Source: Chimaeribacter arupi
Lineage (GTDB): Bacteria; Pseudomonadota; Gammaproteobacteria; Enterobacterales; Enterobacteriaceae
Reading direction: 5' to 3'
NCBI RefSeq assembly: GCF_002858805.1
Contig: NZ_PJZI01000030.1
Span: 1 to 64,000, forward strand
Length of the DNA stretch: 64,000 nt
Every line of letters starts with the position of its first letter. The first letter of the stretch is position 1. The position numbers and the translations under genes are program-made. Positions 18,486 to 29,082 of this stretch are shown one piece after another. The notes under the pieces are model-generated. The model ran no database searches. It was given only the letters and a program-made list of their open reading frames with translations, and was not told the DNA's origin.

Positions 18486-21365
18486 ATGACCCAGACTCTC
18501 AGCCAACTTGAACACCGCACGGCGTTTGTTGAACGCCATATCGGCCCTTCCGACGCCCAGCAGCAACAGATGCTGGACGCCGTGGGCGCTTCCTCGCTGT
18601 CGGCCCTGATCCAACAGATTGTCCCGGCGGATATCCAGTTGCCGGGGCCGCCGGCGGTGGGCGAGGCCGCCACCGAGCATCAGGCGCTGGCGGAGCTGAA
18701 AGCGATGGCAGCACAGAACCAGCGCTACAAAACCTACATCGGCATGGGCTACAGCGCGGTGCTGACGCCGCCGGTTATCCTGCGCAACATGCTGGAAAAC
18801 CCCGGCTGGTACACCGCGTACACGCCTTATCAGCCGGAAGTGTCGCAGGGGCGGCTGGAAGCGCTGCTGAATTTCCAGCAGGTCACGCAGGATCTCACCG
18901 GGCTGGATCTCGCCTCCGCCTCGCTGCTGGATGAAGCCACCGCCGCCGCCGAAGCGATGGCGATGGCGAAGCGCGCCAGCAAACTCAAACAGGCCAACCG
19001 CTTCTTTGTGGCGGATGACGTCCACCCGCAAACGCTGGATGTGGTGCGTACCCGCGCCGAAACCTTCGGCTTTGACATCATCATCGATCGCGCAGAAAAC
19101 GTGCTGGATCTGGATGGCGTGTTCGGCGTGCTGCTGCAACAGGCGGGCACCACCGGCGAGCTGCATGACTACAGCGCGCTGATGGCAGAACTGAAAAAAC
19201 GCAACATCATCACCGCCGTGGCGGCGGACATCATGGCGCTGGTGATGCTGGCCGCGCCGGGCGCGCAGGGCGCGGACATCGTGTTCGGCTCCGCCCAGCG
19301 TTTCGGCGTGCCGATGGGTTACGGCGGCCCACATGCCGCGTTCTTCGCCTGCCGCGATGAATTCAAACGCTCCATGCCGGGGCGCATTATCGGCGTCTCG
19401 CGTGATGCCGCCGGCAACACCGCGCTGCGCATGGCGATGCAGACGCGTGAACAACATATCCGCCGCGAGAAAGCCAACTCCAACATCTGCACCTCGCAGG
19501 TGCTGCTGGCGAACATCGCCAGTTTGTATGCGGTGTTCCACGGCCCGGAAGGGCTGAAACGCATCGCCGGGCGCATCCACCGCCTCACGGACATCCTGGC
19601 CGCCGGGCTGAAGCAGGGCGGGCTGACGCTGCGCCACACCAGCTGGTTCGACACCCTGACCGTCGAGGTGCAGGACAAAGCCGCCGTGCTGGCACGCGCG
19701 CTGAGTTTCGGCATCAACCTGCGCACCGACATCCACGGCGCGGTCGGCATCACGCTGGACGAAGCCACCCGCCGCGAGGATGTGCAAGCCCTGCTGGCGG
19801 TACTGCTGGGGGACGATCACGGGCTGGATGTGGACCAGCTGGACCGTGCCGTCAGCCAGGACAGCGCCTCAATCCCGGCCGCGCTGTTGCGCCGTGACCC
19901 GATCCTCACCCACCCGGTGTTTAACCGTTACCACAGCGAAACCGAGATGATGCGTTACATGCACCGTCTGGAGAAAAAGGATCTGGCGCTGAACCAGGCG
20001 ATGATCCCGCTCGGCTCCTGCACCATGAAGCTCAACGCCGCAGCGGAGATGATCCCAATCACCTGGCCGGAATTCGCGGAACTGCACCCGTTCTGCCCGC
20101 CGGAGCAGGCGGCAGGTTATCAGCAGATGATCGGCCAGCTGTCACAGTGGCTGGTGCAGCTCACCGGTTATGACGCGCTCTGTATGCAGCCGAACTCCGG
20201 CGCCCAGGGGGAATACGCCGGTCTGCTGGCGATCCGCCACTACCACGAGAGCCGCAACCAGGGCGAACGTAACCTCTGCCTGATCCCAAGCTCCGCCCAC
20301 GGCACCAACCCGGCGTCGGCGCAGATGGCGGGCATGGAGGTCGTGGTGGTCGCCTGTGACAAACAGGGCAACATCGACCTGAATGACCTGCGGGAGAAGG
20401 CGGCGCGTGCCGGTGACCAGCTCTCCTGCATCATGGTGACTTACCCGTCCACCCACGGTGTGTATGAGGAAACCATCCGCGAAGTGTGCCGGATCGTGCA
20501 TCAGTACGGCGGGCAGGTTTACCTCGACGGGGCGAATATGAACGCGCAGGTCGGCATCACCACGCCGGGTTACATCGGCGCGGACGTGTCGCACCTTAAC
20601 CTGCATAAAACCTTCTGCATCCCGCACGGCGGCGGTGGGCCGGGTATGGGGCCGATCGGCGTGAAAGCGCACCTCGCCCCGTTCGTGCCGGGCCACAGCG
20701 TGGTGGCGATTGACGGCGTACTCACGCAAAACGGGGCGGTCTCCGCCGCGCCGTTCGGCAGCGCCTCGATTTTGCCGATCAGCTGGATGTACATCCGCAT
20801 GATGGGCGCGGAAGGGCTGAAGCAGGCCAGCCAGGTGGCGATCCTTAACGCCAACTACATTGCCACCCGGCTGAAAGAGGCCTACCCGGTGCTCTACACC
20901 GGCCGCGACGGCCGGGTGGCGCACGAATGCATCCTCGACATCCGCCCGCTGAAAGAGGCCACCGGCATCAGCGAAATGGACATCGCCAAACGCCTGATCG
21001 ATTATGGGTTCCACGCACCGACCATGTCCTTCCCGGTGGCGGGCACGCTGATGGTGGAGCCGACGGAGTCCGAGGGCAAAGCCGAGCTGGACCGCTTTAT
21101 CGATGCGATGCTGGCGATCCGTGCGGAAATCAGCCGCGTGGCTGCCGGTGAGTGGCCGCAGGATGACAACCCGCTGGTGAATGCGCCGCACACCCAGGCG
21201 GAGCTGGTCAATGACTGGCAGCACGCCTACAGCCGTGAGCTGGCGGTGTTCCCGAGTGAGGCCGCGCGTGAAAACAAATACTGGCCGGCGGTGAAACGCC
21301 TGGATGATGTCTACGGTGACCGCAACCTGTTCTGCTCATGCGTACCGATGAGCGATTACCAGTAA
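18486..21365 (+). CDS. gcvP: Glycine dehydrogenase (decarboxylating), P protein
   Basis: PLP enzyme that decarboxylates glycine and loads the aminomethyl group onto lipoyl-GcvH. The protein has 959 residues, typical of the homodimeric single-chain P protein. It consists of two tandem aminotransferase-fold halves; the PLP lysine is Lys708 in [18 protein letters not shown], and the glycine-rich loop follows. It is the last gene of gcvTHP. A large antisense open frame (18333-19820) over this gene is a codon-bias shadow. A terminator follows. Confidence 0.97.
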   Translation: MTQTLSQLEHRTAFVERHIGPSDAQQQQMLDAVGASSLSALIQQIVPADIQLPGPPAVGEAATEHQALAELKAMAAQNQRYKTYIGMGYSAVLTPPVILRNMLENPGWYTAYTPYQPEVSQGRLEALLNFQQVTQDLTGLDLASASLLDEATAAAEAMAMAKRASKLKQANRFFVADDVHPQTLDVVRTRAETFGFDIIIDRAENVLDLDGVFGVLLQQAGTTGELHDYSALMAELKKRNIITAVAADIMALVMLAAPGAQGADIVFGSAQRFGVPMGYGGPHAAFFACRDEFKRSMPGRIIGVSRDAAGNTALRMAMQTREQHIRREKANSNICTSQVLLANIASLYAVFHGPEGLKRIAGRIHRLTDILAAGLKQGGLTLRHTSWFDTLTVEVQDKAAVLARALSFGINLRTDIHGAVGITLDEATRREDVQALLAVLLGDDHGLDVDQLDRAVSQDSASIPAALLRRDPILTHPVFNRYHSETEMMRYMHRLEKKDLALNQAMIPLGSCTMKLNAAAEMIPITWPEFAELHPFCPPEQAAGYQQMIGQLSQWLVQLTGYDALCMQPNSGAQGEYAGLLAIRHYHESRNQGERNLCLIPSSAHGTNPASAQMAGMEVVVVACDKQGNIDLNDLREKAARAGDQLSCIMVTYPSTHGVYEETIREVCRIVHQYGGQVYLDGANMNAQVGITTPGYIGADVSHLNLHKTFCIPHGGGGPGMGPIGVKAHLAPFVPGHSVVAIDGVLTQNGAVSAAPFGSASILPISWMYIRMMGAEGLKQASQVAILNANYIATRLKEAYPVLYTGRDGRVAHECILDIRPLKEATGISEMDIAKRLIDYGFHAPTMSFPVAGTLMVEPTESEGKAELDRFIDAMLAIRAEISRVAAGEWPQDDNPLVNAPHTQAELVNDWQHAYSRELAVFPSEAARENKYWPAVKRLDDVYGDRNLFCSCVPMSDYQ

Positions 21366-21390
21366 GCGAATCCGCAATGACTTTCCTTCA

Positions 21391-21417
21391 GAGGCCCGGT
21401 TATCCGGGCCTTTTTTT
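21391..21417 (+). terminator. Rho-independent terminator after gcvP
   Basis: AGGCCCGG/CCGGGCCT stem (21392-21399 with 21404-21411), TTAT loop, T run. It ends only 4 bp before the ygfF Shine-Dalgarno sequence, so any ygfF expression must come from read-through or a promoter overlapping the 3' end of gcvP. Confidence 0.92.
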
Positions 21418-21430
21418 ATCAGGAGCAAAG

Positions 21431-22177
21431 ATGCAGAAAGTGGCAATCATTACCGGCGGAAGCCGGGGGATCGGGCGGGCAACCGCACTTTTGCTGGCGC
21501 GCGAAGGTTACCGGGTGGCAGTGAACTACCGCAGCAACCAGGCCGCGGCGGATAATGTCGTGGCGGAAATCATCGCCGCAGGCGGGCAGGCGCAGGCGTT
21601 TGCCGCTGACATCGCCGACGAGGCGCAAGTGGTGGCGATGTTTGCCGCGGTGGATGAGGTGTTCGGCCCGCTGACGGCGCTGGTCAACAATGCCGGTATC
21701 CTGTGTAAACAGGCCCGGGTGGAGGAGCTGGACGCGGCGCGCATCAACCGCGTGCTGGCGACCAACGTGACCGGCAGCTTCCTCTGCTGCCGCGAGGCGG
21801 TGAAACGCATGGCAACGCGCCACGGCGGCTCGGGCGGGGCGATTGTCAATGTCTCGTCGGCGGCGTCCCGGCTCGGCGCACCGGGTGAATATGTGGATTA
21901 TGCGGCGTCAAAAGGGGCAATGGACAGCCTGACCATCGGCCTCTCGCTGGAGGTAGCAGCGCAGGGCATCCGGGTGAACAGCGTGCGCCCCGGCCTTATC
22001 TACACCGATATCCACGCCGACGGCGGCGAGCCGGGGCGGGTGGATCGGCTCGGCAAACTGCTGCCGATGCAGCGCGGCGGCCAGCCGGAGGAAGTCGCCG
22101 CGGCCATCAGCTGGCTGCTCTCTGATGCCGCCTCTTACGTCACCGGGTCGTTTATCGATCTGGCGGGCGGCAAATAG
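21431..22177 (+). CDS. ygfF: SDR-family oxidoreductase YgfF
   Basis: Short-chain dehydrogenase/reductase of 248 residues, closely similar to E. coli YgfF, which sits in the same place after gcvP. The NAD(P) motif GGSRGIGRA is at residues 9-17; NNAG, the catalytic Ser in NVSSAASR, and YxxxK (YAASK) are present, so it is probably active. The physiological substrate is unknown; sugar-type substrates have been suggested for E. coli YgfF. The start is ATG 21431 with AGGAGC ahead; the frame extends upstream into the gcvP end without homology. Confidence 0.9.
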   Translation: MQKVAIITGGSRGIGRATALLLAREGYRVAVNYRSNQAAADNVVAEIIAAGGQAQAFAADIADEAQVVAMFAAVDEVFGPLTALVNNAGILCKQARVEELDAARINRVLATNVTGSFLCCREAVKRMATRHGGSGGAIVNVSSAASRLGAPGEYVDYAASKGAMDSLTIGLSLEVAAQGIRVNSVRPGLIYTDIHADGGEPGRVDRLGKLLPMQRGGQPEEVAAAISWLLSDAASYVTGSFIDLAGGK

Positions 22178-22193
22178 CCGTGATCGATCAGGG

Positions 22194-23759
22194 TCAGGTC
22201 ACCGGTGCCGGGTTAAACACCGCCAGCGCGTTGTGAATACCCCAGCGATCTGACCAGGTCTGTTTGCGGCCGCTGGCGACATCCAGAATCAGTTCAAACA
22301 GCTGCCAGCCGACCTGCTCGATGGTCGCCTCGCCGGTGGCGATGGTGCCGGCGTTAATGTCGATCAGGTCGTGCCAGCGGTCAGCCAGCGCGGTGCGGGT
22401 CGCCATTTTGATCACCGGCACGGCCGTCAGGCCGTAAGGGGTGCCGCGCCCGGTGGTAAACACCTGAAGCGTGATGCCGGAGGCAAGTTGCTGCGTGCCG
22501 CAGACAAAATCGCTGGCGGGCGTGGCGGCAAAAATCAGGCCGCGCCGGGTCGGGCGCTGGCCGGGTGACAGCACTTCGGCAATCGCGCTGCGGCCCGATT
22601 TGGCAATTGAGCCAAGCGCTTTTTCCACCACGTTCGCCAGCCCGCCTTTTTTATTGCCGGGCGACGGGTTGGCGCTGCGGTCAGTCTGCCCCTGTTCCAG
22701 ATAATTATCGTACCAGGCCATCTCTTCCAGCAGCCGCTTGCCGACCTGCTCATCTGCCGCGCGCGGCGTCAGCAGGTGAATAGCGTCACGCACTTCGGTC
22801 ACTTCAGAAAACATCACGGTGGCGCCGCAGCGCACCAGCAGGTCGGAGGCAAACCCCACCGCCGGGTTCGCCGTCACGCCGGAGAAGGCGTCACTGCCGC
22901 CGCACTGCATCCCCACCACCAGGGATGACACCGGGCAGGGCTGGCGGCGGCGGCGGTTAAGCCGTTGCAGGTGGCGGTCAGCAGTCTGCAAAATATCATC
23001 CACCATCGCGCCGAACCCGACATGCTGCTCATCCTGCAAGCGCACCACGCTGGCGGCCTCCATCGTCAGCGGCTGCACATCCGGCGTGCCGGTCAGCAGC
23101 CGCTCCGGTTGCAGTTTTTCACAGCCCAGGCCCACCACCATGATCTCGCCGCCGAAATTGGGGTTCAGCGCGATATTGTGGATCGTGCGGATCGGGATCA
23201 CCGCCGCCGGGGCGTTGATCGCCACACCGCAGCCGTACAGGTGGTTCAGCGCCACCACTCCGTCCACGTTCGGGTAACGCGGCAGCAGATCGCGCTCAAT
23301 CAGTTTCACCACATGGTCTACCACCCCGGCCACGCAGTGCACGCTGGTGGTGATCCCCAGCAGGTTTTTGGTCCCGGCGCTGCCGTCATCGTTCAGGTAG
23401 CCGTCAAAGGTGTACCCCTCCAGCGGCGGCAGCGGGGCAGGCACACGGGTGGCGAGCGGCAGGCTCTCCAGCGGCGGCGCGACCGGCAAACTCACCAGCG
23501 ACTCATCAATCCAGCTTCCCTGCGTGATGTCGCGCTCCGCATAGCCGATGATTTCGCCGTAGCGCACAATCGCGCCCCCGGCAGCAATGGCGCGCAACGC
23601 CACTTTATGCCCCTGCGGCACGTGCTCGGTCAGCGTCAGGCCGTCGGCAAAACGCGTGCCGGCTTTAAGCCCCTGATCGTTAACCACAATCGCCACGTTA
23701 TCCTCTTCATGTACTTTGATGTAGAGCGGCTGGCCGGATGAAGCGGGAGAGGTAAGCAT
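22194..23759 (-). CDS. garD: Galactarate dehydratase
   Basis: Dehydrates galactarate (mucate) to 5-dehydro-4-deoxy-D-glucarate, the entry step of galactarate catabolism. The protein has 521 residues, against 523 in E. coli GarD, and is strongly similar along its length. The N-terminal SAF-like domain ([19 protein letters not shown]) precedes the UxaA-type catalytic domain, which has [25 protein letters not shown] and [10 protein letters not shown]. It faces away from gudD-garL-garR-garK across a shared 422-bp control region and is convergent with ygfF 16 bp away. Confidence 0.96.
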   Translation of the reverse strand: MLTSPASSGQPLYIKVHEEDNVAIVVNDQGLKAGTRFADGLTLTEHVPQGHKVALRAIAAGGAIVRYGEIIGYAERDITQGSWIDESLVSLPVAPPLESLPLATRVPAPLPPLEGYTFDGYLNDDGSAGTKNLLGITTSVHCVAGVVDHVVKLIERDLLPRYPNVDGVVALNHLYGCGVAINAPAAVIPIRTIHNIALNPNFGGEIMVVGLGCEKLQPERLLTGTPDVQPLTMEAASVVRLQDEQHVGFGAMVDDILQTADRHLQRLNRRRRQPCPVSSLVVGMQCGGSDAFSGVTANPAVGFASDLLVRCGATVMFSEVTEVRDAIHLLTPRAADEQVGKRLLEEMAWYDNYLEQGQTDRSANPSPGNKKGGLANVVEKALGSIAKSGRSAIAEVLSPGQRPTRRGLIFAATPASDFVCGTQQLASGITLQVFTTGRGTPYGLTAVPVIKMATRTALADRWHDLIDINAGTIATGEATIEQVGWQLFELILDVASGRKQTWSDRWGIHNALAVFNPAPVT

Positions 23760-24181
23760 GGTGACATCCTTTTATTGCTGGACCGTTAAGGGGATCGGCG
23801 GCCACAGCAGGCCGCGCCAGTTGGCAGTATACGGGAGCCTTAGCAGCCTAATCATTATGCGGATGACCGAACCCCGCGCCGCTTTTTCCCTGGTTTCTGG
23901 GCAAGCGACCAACCGGGCGTGAACACCATCACGCCGCTGCACCCCCGGTGCTGCGCAACCTTTCGTGAACTGTCGCGCAGTAACTTGGGCAGATGCCAGA
24001 ACCCCTTCCGTTAATCCGCGACAATCCTGTTCTTTTGTCCAATGTGAAACGCCGGGGCGCTTCTTATACTTTTTGCTGTTTGCCGCTGTTCACGGCGGCA
24101 GCACGATCCCGTACCTCTACGCAGACATAACAAAAATGACTACCGGCACCCGCCGGCCGATGGACAAGGAGGATTCACCGC
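23760..24181. promoter_or_regulatory. garD / gudD divergent control region
   Basis: The 422-bp region separates the divergent galactarate and glucarate genes. A TATACT -10-like box lies at 24065-24070 on the plus strand, and AGTATA at 23826-23831 is a -10-like box for garD on the minus strand. I found no certain -35 partners and no perfect CRP site. In E. coli both gar and gud genes answer to CdaR, so CdaR-type sites are expected here but not identified. Confidence 0.4.
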
Positions 24182-25582
24182 ATGAGCCATAACGCCCCAC
24201 ACGCCGCATTCTCCGGCACCGCATCGCACCCTGAAAGCCCCTCCCACACCGACACCTCCGCCCCGCGCATTACCCGTATGCAGGTGATCCCGGTGGCCGG
24301 GCACGACAGTATGCTGCTTAACCTGAGCGGGGCGCATGCGCCTTTCTTTACCCGCAATATTGTGGTGCTGGAAGACAACGCCGGGCACACCGGCGTGGGT
24401 GAAATCCCCGGCGGTGAGGCGATTCGCCGCACGCTGGAAGAGGCACAACCGCTGGTGCTCGGCCGGACGCTGGGCGAGTACAAGAATGTGATGAACGCGG
24501 TGCGCCGCCAGTTTGCTGACCGCGACGCCACCGGGCGCGGCACCCAGACCTTTGACTTGCGTACCACCATCCATGTGGTGACCGGCATTGAAGCGGCGAT
24601 GCTCGATCTGCTCGGGCAGTTCCTCGGCGTCAGCGTCGCCTCGCTGCTCGGTGACGGCCAGCAGCGCAGCGAAGTCGAGATGCTCGGCTACCTGTTCTAC
24701 ATCGGCGACCGCACCCGCACCGGGTTGCCCTACCAGAGCCAGCCGGATGACGCCTGTGACTGGTACCGGCTGCGCCACGAGGCGGCGATGGACCCGGCAG
24801 CGATCGTGCGGCTGGCTGAGGCGGCCTATGAAAAATATGGCTTCAACGATTTCAAACTGAAGGGTGGCGTGCTGGCCGGTGCCGAAGAGGCGGAGGCGGT
24901 CACGGCGCTGGCGCAGCGCTTCCCGCAGGCGCGCGTGACCCTTGACCCGAACGGCGCGTGGTCACTGGATGAGGCGATCACGCTGGGGCGGCAACTGCGC
25001 CATGTGCTGGCCTATGCAGAAGATCCGTGCGGGGCAGAGCAGGGCTTCTCCGGCCGGGAAGTGATGGCGGAATTCCGCCGCGCCACCGGCTTGCCGACCG
25101 CCACCAATATGATCGCTACCGACTGGCGGCAGATGGGCCACGCGCTGTCATTGCAGTCAGTGGATATCCCGCTGGCTGACCCGCACTTCTGGACGATGCA
25201 GGGCTCGGTGCGCGTCGCGCAGCTCTGCCACGAATTTGGCCTGACCTGGGGTTCCCACTCCAACAACCATTTTGATATTTCGCTGGCGATGTTTACCCAG
25301 GTGGCGGCCGCCGCGCCGGGGCAGATCACCGCGATCGACACCCACTGGATCTGGCAGGAGGGCAACCAGCGCCTGACGCGCTCGCCGCTGGCGATCCGCA
25401 ACGGCAAGGTGCAGGTGCCGGAAGCGCCGGGGCTGGGCGTGGAGCTGGACTGGGACCAGCTGATGAAAGCCAATGAACTCTATACCTCCCACGGGCTGGG
25501 TGCGCGCGATGATGCCGCCGGGATGCAGTGCCTGATCCCCGGCTGGACTTTCGACAACAAACGCCCGTGCCTGGTGCGCTGA
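24182..25582 (+). CDS. gudD: Glucarate dehydratase
   Basis: Enolase-superfamily dehydratase that converts D-glucarate (and L-idarate) to 5-dehydro-4-deoxy-D-glucarate, the same product as GarD. The protein has 466 residues. It matches E. coli GudD more closely than GudX: the [13 protein letters not shown] segment and HGLGARDDA near the C-terminus are GudD-like. Catalytic and metal motifs are intact: FKLKGG (lysine base), [28 protein letters not shown] and [10 protein letters not shown] (histidine base). It carries about 20 additional N-terminal residues rich in Ser, Thr, His and Pro. The strong AAGGAGGA at 24166-24173 supports the ATG at 24182. It is followed after 28 bp by garL. Confidence 0.94.
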   Translation: MSHNAPHAAFSGTASHPESPSHTDTSAPRITRMQVIPVAGHDSMLLNLSGAHAPFFTRNIVVLEDNAGHTGVGEIPGGEAIRRTLEEAQPLVLGRTLGEYKNVMNAVRRQFADRDATGRGTQTFDLRTTIHVVTGIEAAMLDLLGQFLGVSVASLLGDGQQRSEVEMLGYLFYIGDRTRTGLPYQSQPDDACDWYRLRHEAAMDPAAIVRLAEAAYEKYGFNDFKLKGGVLAGAEEAEAVTALAQRFPQARVTLDPNGAWSLDEAITLGRQLRHVLAYAEDPCGAEQGFSGREVMAEFRRATGLPTATNMIATDWRQMGHALSLQSVDIPLADPHFWTMQGSVRVAQLCHEFGLTWGSHSNNHFDISLAMFTQVAAAAPGQITAIDTHWIWQEGNQRLTRSPLAIRNGKVQVPEAPGLGVELDWDQLMKANELYTSHGLGARDDAAGMQCLIPGWTFDNKRPCLVR

Positions 25583-25610
25583 GCCACCCGCTAACCCGAG
25601 GAAACCGACC

Positions 25611-26378
25611 ATGACCGCGATTTATCCTAACCTGTTCCGCCAGAAGCTGTTGCAGGGCGACACCCTGATTGGCTGCTGGTGTGCGCTCGCCAACCCGACC
25701 TCCGCCGAGGTGCTGGGGCTGGCCGGGTTTGACTGGCTGCTGCTGGACGGCGAACACGCGCCGAATGACATCACCACCTTTGTGCCGCAACTGATGGCGC
25801 TGAAGGGCAGCCCGAGCGCTGCCGTGGTGCGCCCGCCTTACAACGAGCCGGTGATCATCAAACGGCTGCTGGACATCGGCTTCTATAACTTCCTGATCCC
25901 GTTTGTGGAGACCGCAGAGCAGGCGCGCAACGCGGTGGCCGCCACCCGTTACCCGCCGGCAGGCATCCGCGGTGTGTCCGTCTCCCACCGCTCCAATAAC
26001 TACGGGCTGGTGCCGGAATATTTCACCTCGATCAACGACAACATTGCGGTGATGGTACAGATCGAGAGCCAGCCCGGTATCGACAACATCGATGAGATCG
26101 CGGCGGTTGACGGCATCGACGGCCTCTTTGTCGGCCCAAGCGATCTGGCCGCCACCCTCGGCTACCTCGGGCAGGCCAACCACCCCGAGGTGCAGGCCGC
26201 CATCCGCCACATTTTCGACCGCGCCAGAGCGCACGGCAAACCCAGCGGCATCCTGGCACCGGTTGAAGCGGATGCCCGCCGCTACCTGGAGATGGGCGCG
26301 ACCTTTGTGGCCGTCGGCAGCGATCTCGGCATCTTCCGCGCCGCCACCGTCGCGCTGTGCGATCGCTTTAAAAAGTAA
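25611..26378 (+). CDS. garL: 5-keto-4-deoxy-D-glucarate aldolase
   Basis: Class II (HpcH/HpaI-type) aldolase that cleaves 5-keto-4-deoxy-D-glucarate into pyruvate and tartronate semialdehyde. The protein has 255 residues, and E. coli GarL 256. [18 protein letters not shown] and [11 protein letters not shown] carry the usual metal- and substrate-binding residues. It receives the common product of GarD and GudD and feeds GarR. It is 28 bp downstream of gudD and 68 bp upstream of garR, in the same direction. Confidence 0.95.
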   Translation: MTAIYPNLFRQKLLQGDTLIGCWCALANPTSAEVLGLAGFDWLLLDGEHAPNDITTFVPQLMALKGSPSAAVVRPPYNEPVIIKRLLDIGFYNFLIPFVETAEQARNAVAATRYPPAGIRGVSVSHRSNNYGLVPEYFTSINDNIAVMVQIESQPGIDNIDEIAAVDGIDGLFVGPSDLAATLGYLGQANHPEVQAAIRHIFDRARAHGKPSGILAPVEADARRYLEMGATFVAVGSDLGIFRAATVALCDRFKK

Positions 26379-26446
26379 TCCTTTATGCGCGCTGCGGCGC
26401 GCCCCTGTTTCCACGCGTCAGCGTGTTTTTTCAAGAGGAATGAACC

Positions 26447-27331
26447 ATGAAGATTGGTTTTATCGGGCTGGGCATCATGGGCAAACCCATGGCGAAAAAC
26501 CTGCAAAAAGCCGGTTATGACCTGGTGGTGCTGGACCACCACCCGGAAAACATCCAGGCGCTGACCGTGGGCGGTGCCGTCGAGGCCGCCACGCCGCGCG
26601 AGGTGGCACAGCAGAGCGACATCATCATCACCATGCTGCCGAATTCACCGCAGGTGAAAGAGGTGGTGCTCGGCAAAGAGGGCGTGATCGAGGGCGCAAA
26701 AGCCGGCATGACGCTGATAGACATGAGCTCGATCGCCCCGCTGGCCAGCCGGGAGATCGGCGAGGCGCTGGCGGCGCATGGTGTGGCGATGCTTGACGCG
26801 CCGGTGAGCGGCGGCGAGCCGAAAGCCATCGAAGGCACGCTGTCAGTGATGGTCGGCGGTGACAAAGAGGTGTTTGACCGCTGCTACGAAGTGATGAAGG
26901 CGATGGCCGCCTCGGTGGTGCACACCGGCGACCTCGGCGCAGGCAACGTCACCAAACTCGCCAACCAGGTGATTGTGGCGCTCAACATCGCGGCGATGTC
27001 CGAGGCGCTGACGCTGGCAACCAAAGCCGGGGTCAACCCGGATCTGGTGTTCCAGGCGATCCGTGGCGGGCTGGCGGGCAGCACGGTGCTGGAGGCCAAA
27101 GCGCCGATGGTGATGGACCGCAACTTTAAACCGGGTTTCCGTATTGATCTGCACATCAAGGATCTGGCGAATGCGCTCGACACCTCACACGACGTGGGCG
27201 CGCCGCTGCCGCTGACCGCCTCCGTGATGGAGATGATGCAGATGCTGAAAGCAGACGGGCTGGAGAAGGCCGACCACAGTGCGCTGGCCTGCTATTATGA
27301 GAAATTAGCGAAAGCTGAAATCACCCGGTAA
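26447..27331 (+). CDS. garR: Tartronate semialdehyde reductase
   Basis: NADH-dependent 2-hydroxy-3-oxopropionate reductase that produces D-glycerate. The protein has 294 residues, identical in length to E. coli GarR. The Rossmann motif GFIGLGIMGKPMAKN is at the N-terminus, the substrate loop is DAPVSGGEPKA, and the catalytic lysine is Lys170 in GAGNVTKLANQ. It is in the middle of the gudD-garL-garR-garK series. Confidence 0.96.
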   Translation: MKIGFIGLGIMGKPMAKNLQKAGYDLVVLDHHPENIQALTVGGAVEAATPREVAQQSDIIITMLPNSPQVKEVVLGKEGVIEGAKAGMTLIDMSSIAPLASREIGEALAAHGVAMLDAPVSGGEPKAIEGTLSVMVGGDKEVFDRCYEVMKAMAASVVHTGDLGAGNVTKLANQVIVALNIAAMSEALTLATKAGVNPDLVFQAIRGGLAGSTVLEAKAPMVMDRNFKPGFRIDLHIKDLANALDTSHDVGAPLPLTASVMEMMQMLKADGLEKADHSALACYYEKLAKAEITR

Positions 27332-27432
27332 CCGGCCCGGCCGGGGCGGCGCACAGTGTGGCTGCCCGGCAGGATTCAAAAGGCAGGGCAAGGCCCCTGC
27401 CACGTTACAGGATGTTGATGAAAGGGTTATCT

Positions 27433-28575
27433 ATGAAAATTGTGATTGCTCCCGACTCTTACAAAGAGAGTCTGTCCGCGCTGGAGGTCGCCACCCAGAT
27501 TGAGGCGGGTTTCCGTGACATTTTCCCCCAGGCAGAGTATGTGAAGCTGCCGGTGGCGGATGGCGGCGAAGGCACGGTGGAGGCGATGGTGGCCGCCACC
27601 GGCGGGCGCATTATCCGTGTGACGGTCACCGGCCCGCTGGGTGACCCCATCGAGGCGTTTTACGGCCTCTCCGGCGATGAGCAGAGCGCGTTTATTGAGA
27701 TGGCGGCCGCCAGCGGGCTGGAGCAGGTGCCGCCGCACCAGCGTAACCCGCTGCGCACCACCTCGTACGGCACCGGCGAGCTGATCCGCAATGCGCTGGA
27801 CCACGGTGTGAAGCACTGCATTATCGGCATCGGCGGCAGCGCCACCAATGACGGCGGGGCCGGGATGGCGCAGGCGCTGGGGGCGAAACTCCGTACCGCG
27901 CAGGGCGAAGAGATCGGCCACGGCGGCGCGGAACTCACCCACCTGGCGAACATTGACATCAGTGAGCTTGACCCGCGGCTGGCGCAGTGCCAGATCGAAG
28001 TCGCCTGCGATGTGACCAACCCGTTGACCGGCGATCAGGGTGCCTCGGCAATTTTCGGCCCGCAAAAAGGCGCCACGCCGGAGATGGTCAAACAGCTCGA
28101 CGGTTACCTGGCGCATTATGCCCAGATCATCCAGCGGGATCTCGGCGTCGACGTCGACACCGTGCCGGGCGCAGGTGCCGCGGGCGGCATGGGCGCGGCA
28201 CTGCTGGCGTTCTGCGGGGCGGATCTGCGGCGCGGCATTGAGATTGTCACGGAGGCGCTGGGGCTGGAGGCACTGGTCAAAGACGCCGATCTGGTGATCA
28301 CCGGGGAAGGGCGCATCGACAGCCAGACCATCCACGGCAAAGTGCCGATTGGCGTGGCAAAAGTCGCCAAGCGCCACAACAAGCCGGTGATCGGTATCGC
28401 CGGCAGCCTGACGGCGGATGTCGGCGTGGTGCATCAGCACGGGCTGGATGCGGTGTTCAGCGTGCTTTATACGATTTGCACACTGGACGAAGCACTGGAA
28501 AATGCCGGTGACAACGTCCGCATGACGGCGCGCAACATTGCCGCCACCCTGAAGCTGGCCGGATCTTTCCACTGA
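27433..28575 (+). CDS. garK: Glycerate 2-kinase
   Basis: ATP-dependent phosphorylation of D-glycerate to 2-phosphoglycerate, which delivers the galactarate/glucarate pathway into glycolysis. The protein has 380 residues from ATG 27433; E. coli GarK has 381. The conserved start MKIVIAPDSYKESLSALEVA excludes the longer frame beginning at 27358. Family motifs PVADGGEGTVEAMV, GIGGSATNDGGAG and VITGEGRIDSQT are intact. It is the last gene of the unit and ends at a terminator. Confidence 0.95.
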   Translation: MKIVIAPDSYKESLSALEVATQIEAGFRDIFPQAEYVKLPVADGGEGTVEAMVAATGGRIIRVTVTGPLGDPIEAFYGLSGDEQSAFIEMAAASGLEQVPPHQRNPLRTTSYGTGELIRNALDHGVKHCIIGIGGSATNDGGAGMAQALGAKLRTAQGEEIGHGGAELTHLANIDISELDPRLAQCQIEVACDVTNPLTGDQGASAIFGPQKGATPEMVKQLDGYLAHYAQIIQRDLGVDVDTVPGAGAAGGMGAALLAFCGADLRRGIEIVTEALGLEALVKDADLVITGEGRIDSQTIHGKVPIGVAKVAKRHNKPVIGIAGSLTADVGVVHQHGLDAVFSVLYTICTLDEALENAGDNVRMTARNIAATLKLAGSFH

Positions 28576-28592
28576 CCCTGCCCAGGCATTGA

Positions 28593-28622
28593 AACGGTCT
28601 GCTGCGGCAGGCCGTTTTTTTT
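28593..28622 (+). terminator. Rho-independent terminator after garK
   Basis: AACGGTCTGC/GCAGGCCGTT stem (28593-28602 with 28607-28616, one G-T pair), TGCG loop and a run of eight T from 28615. Confidence 0.92.
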
Positions 28623-28804
28623 GCAAAATTGAAAACGGTTGTCCGGTTATTTTCCCCGCCTTTTCTCTCTCCTGCGTCTGTTTATTTCTGCCCGATCCCC
28701 TTTTCCGCCCGTTTTATCGGTCAGTTTTGTGGTGTAACGCAACCGGTTTACCCGCCGTGCTGCCTGAAGCGTGGCTACGCTTTAAAGGCGGGGGGAGAAC
28801 CAAA

Positions 28805-28868
28805 AACGGTCATCGCCACAGAAACGGGCATGAACGGTCAGGCCGGGGCATGAGGGATTGTGACCGTT
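28805..28868 (+). repeat. Three AACGGTCA motifs at exact 28-bp intervals
   Basis: AACGGTCA starts at 28805 and again at 28833; its inverse TGACCGTT starts at 28861. Each start is 28 bp after the previous one. The second and third copies form an inverted repeat with a 20-bp spacer. A candidate operator for the adjacent DeoR-family regulator. Confidence 0.45.
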
Positions 28869-28965
28869 TACAAATTCCCGTTTGCGGCGGCTGCCCGGAA
28901 AACCGCGTTTACTGCAGGGCACACCACAGATCAGATATTTAACATTTCATCCTTTTCCTTGTTTT

Positions 28966-28981
28966 CGTGAGCCATATCACA
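28966..28981 (+). promoter_or_regulatory. CRP-like site upstream of the DeoR/ABC operon
   Basis: CGTGAGCCATATCACA fits TGTGA-N6-TCACA with one mismatch. It is 101 bp before the DeoR gene and consistent with catabolite control of a sugar operon. Confidence 0.55.
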
Positions 28982-29082
28982 GGCCGCGCCGGGCAATTTT
29001 ATGCGCCCGGCGGCTTTGACTGCTCCCGCAAAACCACATTGACCTTTTACGTATCGTAATCACATCAGCCAGGAGAAGACCC

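Larger units (their letters stand above)
28623..29082 (+). other. Upstream region of the DeoR/ABC rare-sugar operon
   Basis: This 460-bp region has no supported gene. It holds three copies of an 8-bp motif at 28-bp intervals (listed as a repeat) and a CRP-like site at 28966-28981. An imperfect GC hairpin (GCCGGGC...GCCCGGC) lies just before the DeoR gene. The layout looks like a complex control region rather than leftover coding sequence. Confidence 0.5.

Noticed and set aside
18333-19820. 495-codon open frame on the minus strand over gcvH and gcvP
   Set aside because: It is antisense to clearly homologous gcvP, is rich in His, Arg and Gln as expected for a mirror of GC-rich codons, and has no recognisable motif.
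28629-28942. Short plus-strand frames in the DeoR upstream region
   Set aside because: No ribosome-binding sites or homology; they cross the phased operator-like motifs.
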